64,000 nucleotides of DNA, from assembly GCA_025917655.1 (NCBI GenBank), contig CP084612.1, positions 310,001 through 374,000 of the forward strand. The letters are read 5' to 3'. The notes under the pieces are model-generated. The model worked only from the letters and a program-made list of their open reading frames with translations. It did not search any database and was not told the DNA's origin. The first letter of the stretch is position 1, and each line of letters starts with the position of its first letter. A program made the translations under genes and the position numbers. The stretch is from Chlorella sorokiniana (lineage: Eukaryota > Chlorophyta > Trebouxiophyceae > Chlorellales > Chlorellaceae). This document shows, piece after piece, positions 54,963-64,000 of this stretch.

Positions 54963-57900
54963 TCAGGGCGACATGGCCGCCGGGCCGCCGCCGCCGCCCG
55001 CTCCTGCCGGCTCCGCTCCCGCGGCTGTTGCTGCTGTGCGGGCGCGGCCGCTGGGTGCAGCTGCTGTGCTGGTTGCTGCGGTGCCCTGCCCTGAACCCTC
55101 AGAGGCCAAGCTGGACCTGCGGCTGACCGCTGTTGCGGCAGGTGTGGCGGCTGCACCCGCCAACGTGCTGGCTGGCCGCGGCGGCCGTCCCCTCCGTGGC
55201 ACGGCGCGCCGCCGCTGCCCAGCATGCGCAGCAGCTGCTGCTGCAGCCCGGCGCTGCCCGGCCCTGCCGCCGCCGCCGCCGCCGCGCTTGCGCTTGCGCG
55301 CCGGGTCGCCGCCGCCGCCGCCGCCGTCGCCCTGCTCTGCGGCCTGTTCCGCTGCCTGAGGCACGTGGTTGCTGACAAACTGCCTGAGCGCCTGGCACGC
55401 CCCGCTCGGTAGCCGGCTCGCCAGGCTGGTCCCACCTTTAGGCCCTCCGCCGCCGCCCGCCGCCAGCTGCGTGGAGAGAGCCGCCAGCACCTTGGCCGAC
55501 GGCTGCATGGGCCGCAGCAGGCACGCGGCCGCCCGCACTGCCTCCTCCCCCTCCCTCCCCGCCCGCGCAGCCGGCGGCGGACAGCAGCGCCTGCACTGCC
55601 TGGCTGCACAGCACATCGCTGCGCAGATCGGCAGCCAGCAGCAGCCCGGCGTGGGTGTCGGTGAGCGCCGCCGCCAGGCGGCCCCGCACTGCGCAGGATG
55701 CGCGATTGCCCAACGTTGGTTTTAGGGGTGTACAGATCGAGCCTTGGGCAGTCACATCACACCCTTAATTGGCCGCAGCCCTCATGTCGGAACGCGCTGC
55801 TGCAAGGCTGCACGCGTGCTGCTGCACCGCGCCCCAGCTGCGCCCAGCTTCCGCCCACCTGCCAGCGGCGTCTGGTGGAAGAGGTCCAGCGCCAGGCGGG
55901 CGCTCGCGGGCGGCGCCGCCGCCAGCAGCAGCGCGCGCAGCGCACAGCCCACCACCACCGCCACCCTGGACTGCGGCCCCTGCCTGACAACATCCTCAGA
56001 GTCGGCGCTGCGAGCAAGCGCAAGGCCGGCCGGGCCCAGCACCCCCTGCAGCTTGAGCTTGTTGCTGAGCAGGAGGCGGGAGTAGGCGGCGGCGGCCATG
56101 CACGCCAGCCTGTCGGCAGCGCCCCGTGGCGCACTGCCCGCCGCCGCCTGCTCCTCCGCCGGATCAGGCTGGGCATCCTCACTGTGCTGCTCGCAAGCAG
56201 CTTGTCTGCCATCCTGCTGCTCCGCGCCTGCTGCACCGCTCTGCCCAGCTGCCGCCGGCACCATCAGGTGCCCGATGAGCAGCAGCTTGGAGCCGAACGC
56301 GTTTGGGAAGGCATCCACGGCGGCAGCTGTAACCTCCACGGCAGCCTCCGCGGACGCATCAGCCGCCGTGCCAGCGGGGCCCTCCAGGCGTCGCTCGGCG
56401 AGGCCGACAGCGCGGCGGCAGAGCGGCTCTGACAGCACCGCGAGGCGGCCCAGGGCCGCCAGCGCCGCCGCCTGCAGCTCAACAACGTCGCTGCGTGTCG
56501 GTGTGTGGCAACATGGCTGCTGCACGTTCAAGCAGCTGATGCGACAGAGTAAACTGGCAGGCGGGTCACCACAGCTTTAGGGAGTCTTGCGCACAAGCAG
56601 GTGCCCGCTGGCTGGTCCTGACCTGGACGTCGGCGGGGCGGCCGCCGAGCCGGCCAGCCGCTCCAGCAGCGGCAGGAAGCAGGCGGGGGCGCGTCTGCGG
56701 CCGCCAGCAGCGACTCCAGGAAGCGTTGGGCGGCGGCGGCGTGCTTGGCTGCCTCGTCCTCCCGCTGCATGTAATCGCCCTGAGCCGCTGTCAGCTGCGA
56801 AGCGCCTGCACCTGCCGCTGCTGCAGGCACCGGCTGGGGACCTACCCCCACCTCCGTTGGCCCCTCTTCCGCCCCCTGCACCCTGCTCCTGCTGCTCCAC
56901 AGGGCCGCCCCGTTCCGCCACCCACCACTCCGCCGCCGGGCGCAGCTGGCGTCCCCCGCCTTGCTGCGGTGGCCATGGCCGCCGCCGCCGTCGCCGTTTG
57001 AGCGCAGCTGCTGCAAGAAGGCGGCTTTCTGCTGCTGGTAGGTGCCCGCCATGCTGCCAAGCAGGTCGAAAAGGGCCAGCAGGGCGATGCGCTGGGCACC
57101 CTGCTGCTGCCCTGCCTCCTCCCCCTGGCTTCCGCCCCCGCTGGCTCTGCTGTGCTGCCCGGCAGCGCCACCAGAAGCAGCCCCTCGTCAGCATCCAGCT
57201 GCAGCCTGGCTTGCAAGCCCTCCGCGGGCAGCAGCAGCTCCGCCGCCGCCCGAGCACGGCTGACGCCGCCAGCCGCCACCGCCAGCCCGCGCAGCAGGCG
57301 CAGCGGCGCCTGCGCAAAGGCGGGCATGGCCGCCGCCGCCTCCAGGGCGGCGCCGCGCACCAGGCGGGAACGTGCGGCGGGGGACAGGAGCACAGCGTGC
57401 AGAGCAGGGATGGCCGCCCGGCAGAGTGCCGACGTGCAGCCCTGCACTGCGTTGGGGTCCTCCTGCGTGTCGTCGCCGCTGTAGCCACCGCTGCTTTCAG
57501 AGGCGGGGCGGAGTGTGCTGAGCTGGCACAGAGCCAGGCTGAGGCATTGCAGCAGGCGGCACAGGGCGCCGCTCCATCGGGTGTCGCTCCCTTGTGCGCC
57601 GCCGCTGCCGGCGATGCCTGCTTGCGCGATCTTCCGCAAGGCGTCGACCAGCAGGCGGGCCTCTGCCGCTCCCTCTGCTGCGTTGCTGCCGCTCAGGGGC
57701 CCCAGCACAAGCAGCGCGGCCGCCACTGCGTCAAGGCCTCCTGGCTCGATGCTGCTGCCTTCTGGTGGTGCATCCGCGGCCCTGCCGCTTGCAAAGGCCT
57801 GAATGCGGCGGTAGCACAGCCGGACCGCAGCCACCGCAGCCTCCTTGGCTGCTGCATCTGCCGCGGGCAGTGCTGCGCCTGCTGCCTGCCGCAGCTGTGC

Positions 57901-60218
57901 CACCAGGCCCTGGCTGCCGCCAGAGACAGCCTGCAAGAGGTTCTGCAGCAGCTGCTCGCCGGGTGCGCAGCCGCCGGCGGGCCGAGCCGCCCGGCACCCA
58001 GAAGCATGCGCAGCGCTGCAGCCTGCAGCCGCTGCCGCGCTGCGGCGTCGCCAACGTTGGCTGCCAGGCCCACCAGCTCCCGCAAGCTGGCGGCAGAGGC
58101 GCTTGCACCCGCCATGTGCAGCACTGCCTCCGCTAGCACCTGAGGGACAGCAGATGAGAGCAGAAAAGTTGTAGGGCCGTGTTCAGATCGGCAAGTATGC
58201 ACTGGGTGCATGAAATTTCACGGAAGGAGTAAAAAGAGAGCTGGCAAGGCAGTTTCCGGCATTAAGCACACCACCTTTGCGGCGTCCTCCGTGGGGCGGA
58301 GAGCCGAGTCGGGGCGCACGCTCAGCAGGCCGGCTGCCACCGGTAGCGTCGACGCCGCGAGCGCGGCCGCGGCAGGCTGCGGCAGCCGGGCGCGCAGCAG
58401 GGCCTCCAGCAGGGCAGCCGCCCTCTTGCGCACGCTGGGGCTCCTGTCGCGCAGCCGAGCGGCCAGCGCTTGCGGCAGGCAGCGCAGCGTGGCGTCGCCG
58501 CCCGCGTGCCGCGCCAAAAGTGCCGCGCCAGCAGGGCGGCGTGGCGCTCCAGCAGCGCGAGCGCTTTGCCGCGCAGCGTGGCGTCCTTGTCAGCCAGCCG
58601 GCCGAGCAGCGCCGCAAGTAGCAAGTCAACGTATGTGAACGAGGGCGGCTGAGACCGCGTGGCTGCCGCTGCCGGCGCTGCCGTCCCCTGTGCCGGCTCT
58701 GCCGTCTCCGGTCGAGCCAGCCGGGAGGCCTGGATACCCTCAGCCCTGGGCTGCAGCGCCGCCGCTGATGGCAGGAGCGCGGAGCAGGCCTCCAGTGCAA
58801 GCCGCCGGGTGCTGCCGCGGGTGTGGCGGGTGAGGGGCAGCAGCGCGGGAAGACCCAGCAGCAGCGCGGCAGGGAGACCCTCGCAGCCGGCCCCTGCCAG
58901 CAGCGCCTGGAAGTGCAGGCAAGCATCCAGACGCTGCCCCATGAGCGCCGAAGCTGCCGCCGCGGCCTCCGCCCGCCTGCCGCCCGCCCCGCCGCTGCCG
59001 CCGTCGCTCTCCGCTGCCAGCTGCTGGACGCGGTCGGACAGGCTGGCGGCAATGGCCAGCCCCGCTTTGCGGCTCCTCTCCATGACGCTGGTAACGACTC
59101 GAGCGGCGCCTGTCAGGATCTGCTGGGCGCTTGTGGGGCGGGGTGGTCACGGCATGAGTAAGAGGGGCGTTTCGTCCTCGCCGTCGTGCGCAATGGTGGG
59201 TACAGGCGGCGGCACCCCACGGGCAGCACCCACTAAAGCCCCACCCCGCCGCCCCTGCACGGCGCACCGCTGGCGGGGCCTTGGGCTCCGAAGCGAGCTG
59301 CAGCAGGTCTGCCAGGGCTGCAGCAGCGGGGCCCTCGGACCCGCCAGCCGCCGCCGACACAAACGGCACGCATGCCAGGTCTGTGCAGTCAGGAGGGGAC
59401 GTGATCGGTACGAAACTGAGGGCAGAGCAACATGCTGTGGGCCGGGGCTCAACATATTCCAGAGAAAACAAGCACCCACCTGTCACCGCCTGCTGGAACG
59501 ACTCCACCTGCGCTCTGGCTGCCCTGTCCGCCCCGGCCGCGGTGGGCGCCAACGGCCGCGCAAGGCACTGGAGGGCAGCTGCCCAGACGAGCCTTGCTGT
59601 TGCTTGCTTGTCGGCCACAGCTGGCAGGAGGCCTTCGTCTGATCTCAGGGCAGCATCGATGGCCGCCACGGCCAACAGGGCATCCCGGCGCAACCGCGCG
59701 ACGTACACGACACTTGTGGTGCTGCCCTTCTTTCCTCGTTGCTTGCCAGCAGGTTGATCTGCCTCCTCGGCATGTGCTGCCAGGCCTCCAGGCTTGCCCC
59801 TGGCCACCACACACAGGAAGAAAAGGGTGAGCTTGAGGGTGTTGCGCAGCGCGAGGGGATGACGAGGATCGCCGCTGTCTGCCGCTGCTGCAACGCCAGC
59901 GCCAGCGTCGTTAATGCCAGCCCCGCTGCCCTTGATGTGCTGCTGGAGTCCCTGCCTGGCTCCCTGCTCAGCCCAAACGAGCAGGGAGACCAGCTGGGTC
60001 CCTGCCTGCTGCCAGAGGCCTGCTGAACCGGCTTTGACCGCTGTCAGCACCACTCCCCACTGCAGGCTGGTCACGGGCTGCTGCCTGGATCTCTGTGTCC
60101 ATGCCAGCAGCTGGCTGGCCTCCAGGCAGTCGTCATGGCCAGCGAAGATGGGGCTGTTCTCGTCAAGGTCGGCCAAGCGAGCGGGCAGACGCAAGGAAGT
60201 AACTCCCAGGCGCTCCAT
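54963..60218 (-). CDS. Condensin complex HEAT-repeat subunit (CAP-D2/CAP-D3 type, CAP-D2 favoured)
   Basis: Non-SMC condensin subunit needed for mitotic chromosome compaction. Clear exons: 60218-59480, 59380-59268, 59140ish-58275, from 58139 through 56600, from about 56470, and a terminal exon to 54963. HEAT-like helices throughout: LRNTLKLTLFFLCVVA, LLLAALLGRLADKDATLR and RLRDRSPSVRKRAAALLEAL. The Cnd1 domain shows LQAAALAALGRLAVLSEPLC, DAFPNAFGSKLLLIGHL, SRLLLSNKLKLQGVLG and RLALDLFHQTPL, matching the family order (cohort of Cys-terminated helix, FPN, L-L-KxKG, A-LFF-EL). The C-terminus is basic and low-complexity (KRKRGGGGGG), a likely nuclear signal. Several one-base slips occur, one in an A/T run at 58516-58519. 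The start is the first ATG (60218) before a low-GC spacer. D2 versus D3 is not settled. Confidence 0.8.
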
Positions 60219-60643
60219 GCGAATCAGGGGGCGAAGAATAGCAAGCGAGCCTCACACGAAGAATTCGAGTTGAGCTGCCATGACTTTCTTCAGCCAGCGG
60301 CGCCAAGCGCTGAACAAGTTACAGCAGTGTCGCTCCAATGCAAGCGGCAGAACATCTAATGCACTATCAAAAGCAGCAAGGCAGAAGGAGTCAGTGGGCT
60401 CAGTGCCTACGTCAGCAAAGATGGGCAAAGGAAGCACGGCCGCGACCGCCCTGTTTGGCGGCGCCGGCTTCCCACAAAACATTAACGCGCAGAGACAAAT
60501 CATGACGCTGCTGGTGGCAGGGATAGGAAGGCATGTTGGGTTGAATAGAATGCGCGATGGGGGCTCTCTCTCGCTCTCAGGCGCAGCAGCCTGCAGCACG
60601 CCGCCGCCGCCGCCGCTGCTGCACCCTCTGAATCGAAGCGCGC
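60219..60643. other. Intergenic region between condensin start and transporter stop
   Basis: About 425 bp, noticeably less GC-rich than the surroundings. Both neighbours are on the minus strand, so it should hold the transporter 3' UTR and the condensin promoter. No supported ORF. Confidence 0.4.
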
Positions 60644-63600
60644 TCAGCGGAAGGGTGCCGGCATGTTGGGCGACTTGGGCATGTAGGTGACTGAGCGCGA
60701 GAAGATGGAGGGCGCAGGGGAGCTGGCCACGGCGGCAGCACCCGGCACCGCCTGCGGGTGCGCCAGCGCCGCAGCCACGGGGGCAGAGCGCGGCACGTGC
60801 GGCGGCGGGCGTGGCGGCCTCTGCAGAGCACAAACACACAAAAGCGTAGAGGGGTGAGGCTGCAGCAGGCGAACCAGGACATAACCAGCCCTTGCTGGGA
60901 CACTCCAAACGGGTGCCCTGCAGGAGACGCGTAATGGCAACCCCCAGCCGCTGCAGCCGTGCTGCGGTCGACTGCTGCCGCTTCTACACCGGCAAGCACA
61001 ACCCCCCGAACTACCTGCAGCGTGCGCGGCAGGGTGACCCGCTTCACGTGTTCCACCACCTTGTACTCGTAGCGGGCAGCCACCTGTGTGTAAGAAGGGG
61101 AGTGAGTGGGTCGCTTGGTAGGTTGTCGCAAAAAATGTTCAAACTCAAACCAAAATCTTTAAACCAGGCACTGCGCCCGGCGCTTTCCATCCCTGCACCC
61201 AGGCTGCTTCGTTCTAGCTCATCCACCCTCCGCTGCGCCCGGGCCTGCAAACCCCAAACCCCTCCACCCCGGACTGCACGCCCCCTCTGCTGCTGCCGCC
61301 TGCCGCCCGCCCCCGAGAGAAGGCGCACCCAGAGGAAGAGGAGGAGGTTGAACAGCATGAGGGCGGCGAGGCAGAGGAAGAAAAGGTCCAGGCGGCCCTG
61401 CAGGTGGGGGGAGCGCGCGGGAACACCGTGAGAGATGCACGGGGGGCCCGAGTGCAGGCAAGCCGAGGGCAGGAAGTGGAACCAGAAACAAAGAGTGCGT
61501 AGGGGGTGGGTTGGGGTGGGGCGGTGCAGGCAAATCAAGTGCAGGGCACGTGAGAGTGCATGGGGGCTTGAGTGGCACGCTGCACGGCAGCTCAGGCTCC
61601 GAGGGCAGCAGCCAGGCAAGGCAAGGGCCCTCGGCAGGGCTGCACCCGCCAGAGACAGCCCAGCGTCGTGTTGCGGCGACTGCGGCTGGGCAGGGGTTGC
61701 GGGTGCGCGGCGCGAGCGGCAGCAGAGGCAGCGCAAGCGGGCGGGGGTCCACGGTACCGCCGCGTACCCGGTTCAGGTCCTTGGGCAGCCAGCCGGCGCC
61801 TTCAGGGTCGTACCGACGCGTCACAGCGGCAAAGCCCCACACCACTGCGCCTGCGTGGGAGGGAGAGGGCCCAGGAGGCAGTGGGGCAACTGTGGTGAGG
61901 CCGGCATCGCGATGAGTTCGCGTGAAAGGACGCCCACTGCGAAAGTCGGCAGCAGCAGGCGGGCCAGCAAGCAGATCACACCACGATCTTGTGCTCGGCA
62001 GTTTTAGCGGCCCCTCCTGCAGCTGCCTTTCGCTGCAAGGCCACGCACTTGCAGATCACATGCCTCGCACCTCACCTCGCCTGGCCTCACCTCTCCACCA
62101 TGACCCCTTCATAACCCCACCACCACCACCACCAAAGAAACAACAAAAAAAACACAGCACCCACCCGACAGGTAGGAGCCGATGCAGACTGAGAGCAGCT
62201 GCAGGGCCATGGAGCAGGAGCGCATGACGTCGGGGGCCTGGTCGTAAAAGATCTCCAGCTGGCCGATGGACGTGAACACCTGCGTGTTTGTTGGGGCCGG
62301 GGAGGGAGTCAGGAGGTGAAGACCTGCCTGTTGGTTTCTGGAGGGGAAGGGGAAGGAGCCGGCGCTATGGATGATGCAGGCGGGTGCGTGAGAGCAAGAA
62401 AGCTGAGATGGAGCGCAGCGAGGCAGGCGGGCGTAGGCCGGGGCAGACAAGGCGCCGCCGACGCCAGCCCGCAGCAAGCGCCGCCGCTGCTAGTTGAACA
62501 ATCACTCCAACCCTCCAGCTCAGCTCACCTCGGAGAGCCCCACCAGCAGGTACTGCGGCACCTGCCACCACACGCTCATGCGCTCGAGGCAGCCGCCGTG
62601 AAGCTGCACGTCGTCGTCGTCGGGGCTGCCGCCGCCGGGCGGGCTCCAGCTGCCGTGGTTGCACAGGGCGAGGCGGTGATACTCCACGTAGCAGGCCATG
62701 AGCATGCTGGCCACGCACACCACCAGGCCCCAGCCTGCGCAAAAGGTAGAATAGGAGCAAACAGGAGTCTGTAGAGCAGTGGAGGAGCAGCCCCTGGGAG
62801 GGCGGAAGGGGGGCGGGGGCCCGGGGGCAGGCGAAGGGATTGCACGTGTGTGTGCGAGTGGGCAAGGTTGCAACACGCTTTGGCAAGTGGCGAGGGAGTG
62901 CAGTGCGGCTCCGTGCAAACAAGCGGGCACTGCGCCAGGGCCCACCGATGCGCTGCAGCAGGGTGATGGGGCGGCCCAGGCGGCGCATGAGCGGCGCCAG
63001 CCCGCGGTCGTAGATGGGGATGAGAATGACGATGGCGCCTGCGCGGGGCACAGGACAAGTTTGAAGACAGGAACAGATGGTCACAGTTGCAGCCCAAAAG
63101 CCCACACAGACAAAATGCAGGAGCAGGCATGGACAGCAGAAGAAGGCAGAAAGGCAGGGTGCAGGGACAGAGGTTTCGAGCCAACCCTGCACCGCAGCAA
63201 CCAGGCACCCCGCGGCTTGAGCAAACGCTTCCGCTCACATGTGTTAATGGCGCTGCAATCCGCGGGCAGGCGTCAGGGAGAGGGGGGGAAGGGGGGAGGC
63301 AACACACGGGGGGATCAACGGCTGATTGAGTGCCAGCACAGCAAGCAGACAAACAAACGACAATGCAGGCTCAAGCAGTAAGCTCGCGGCGCCAGCTCAC
63401 GCCAGGCTGGCGGCGGGGATGATGAAGGTGCTGCCCCCGGGCAGCGCCACCTCCCGATCCATCTTCACGCCCTGGGCCACAAAGAAGGACCCCATCTGCA
63501 GGCGAGGATGCAGGCGGCAGGCTTCCTGTCAGGCAAAAGTGTCGCTGTCGCACGTCAGGGGGATGTGTCGCACGTGTTTGCCTTTGGTTTGCGCAGTTCC

Positions 63601-63998
63601 AGAACCGCAAGACCACGACAGTCAAAACCGTGCACTCGCGCCGAACAGCCCTTGCCTGCATGTAGATGGTCCAGTAGAGCATGGTGGTGGCGAAGATGGG
63701 CAGCAGGCGCAGCACCAGCTTCACCTCCTCCACCTGGCGCTGTGTGAAGCGCCGAGCGCCACCTGCAGAGCAAAAAGAGAGCGAAAAAAAAAAAAAATGA
63801 AGAGTGGGCGGGCGACAGGGAGACGTTGATGTGGCAGGTGACGCGGGCACAACAAAAGAGGGTCTGTCGAGTGCCAGGGTTCACGGCCCGCTCAGTGAGA
63901 ACGGAGGAGGAGAGTGGAACAATCTGCTTCCAGCCGTCCCTAGCAAGCCGCAGTATCGCCACAACTGCGGAAGGCCTGCGCACAAGTGAAGACCTCAC
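60644..63998 (-). CDS. NPF/POT family proton-coupled transporter (NRT1/PTR type), 5' end beyond the window
   Basis: Major-facilitator-superfamily carrier of nitrate, peptides or related solutes. Exons with exact phases: 63762-63656 (GC donor), 63495-63401, a 14-nt microexon 63252-63239, 63038-62946, 62734-62529, 62279-62165, 61850-61768, 61397-61329, 61083-61015 and 60820-60644 (TGA). Family landmarks: QVEEVKLVLRLLPIF, TMLYWTIYMQMGSFFV, MDREVALPGGSTFIIPAASL, IVILIPIYDRGLAPLMRR, VWWQVPQYLLVGLSEVF, IGQLEIFYDQAPDVMRS and LLSVCIGSYLSG. These cover the second half of the 12-helix fold; the first helices and the ExxER motif lie outside. The cytosolic tail is Pro/Ala-rich (FSRSVTYMPKSPNMPAP). The substrate cannot be told from sequence. 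Confidence 0.93.
63239..63252 (-). other. 14-nt microexon of the NPF transporter gene
   Basis: Preceded by TTGCAG and followed by GTGAGC. Its 14 bases restore the frame between a donor in phase 2 (63401) and an acceptor in phase 1 (63038), inserting A-A-I-N-T-C before AIVILIPIYDR, which corresponds to the family segment SLGVFNT. Without it the flanking exons are out of frame. Confidence 0.8.
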
Positions 63999-64000
63999 CC

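Noticed and set aside
6900-58520. Programmed frameshifting or widespread pseudogenisation
   Set aside because: The slips are one-directional, lie at homopolymers, and occur in many unrelated conserved genes that are otherwise intact, which fits sequencing error.

Overview
The window is nuclear DNA from a eukaryote, most probably a green alga (Chlorophyta). It is very GC-rich and its genes are split by many short GT-AG introns with a minority of GC-AG introns. 3' splice sites are mostly of the form CTGCAG or CGCAG, and the TGTAA polyadenylation signal known from green algae follows two of the genes. The gene set fits this: a Set1/trithorax-type SET protein, a plant-type B3 factor, a PPR-SMR protein, a plant-type SDR and an NPF/POT carrier, together with the flagellar protein DRC4/Gas8. 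A trebouxiophyte or chlorophycean alga fits best; the sequence alone does not decide the genus. No rRNA, tRNA, CRISPR or prokaryotic operon structure was seen.

Layout, left to right: a partial minus-strand gene (1-63); a very large SET-domain/AT-hook protein (about 1.0-9.8 kb, +); a small CxxC protein (10.7-12.1, -) divergent from an HMG-box protein (12.5-14.6, +); DRC4 (14.8-18.8, -); a PPR-SMR protein (19.3-23.8, -) divergent from a MYND-finger protein (24.2-27.3, +); a FAF2/UBXD8-like UBA-UAS-UBX protein (28.2-31.7, +) convergent with a GH88 glucuronyl hydrolase (32.0-34.8, -), which is divergent from a short-chain dehydrogenase (35.2-40.7, +); an unrecognised protein (41.1-43.1, +) convergent with a B3-domain factor (44.4-46.3, -); a multi-pass membrane protein and a tail-anchored coiled-coil protein (47.6-50.8, -); a zone of three consecutive inverted duplications (50.7-51.5); a theta-class GST (52.8-54.8, +) convergent with a condensin HEAT subunit (55.0-60.2, -); and an NPF/POT transporter running off the right edge (60.6-63.998, -).

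The genes do not form a pathway. They are an ordinary mixture of chromatin (SET, HMG, condensin, B3), organelle (PPR-SMR), ER quality control (FAF2), carbohydrate, detoxification and transport functions, mostly in divergent or convergent pairs about 200-1300 bp apart.

Two things matter when reading the annotation. First, many otherwise clear exons change reading frame at short G/C homopolymers, and almost every case is repaired by adding a single base. I read this as a systematic base-calling deficit in the assembly, so CDS spans below include such breaks. Second, exon boundaries in the low-complexity first 5 kb of the SET gene cannot be fixed by eye. The most unusual structural features are the three adjacent inverted duplications at 50.68-51.53 kb, a 228-bp foldback element in an SDR intron, TGTACCGC-type repeats abutting three 3' splice sites, and a 14-nt microexon in the transporter gene.
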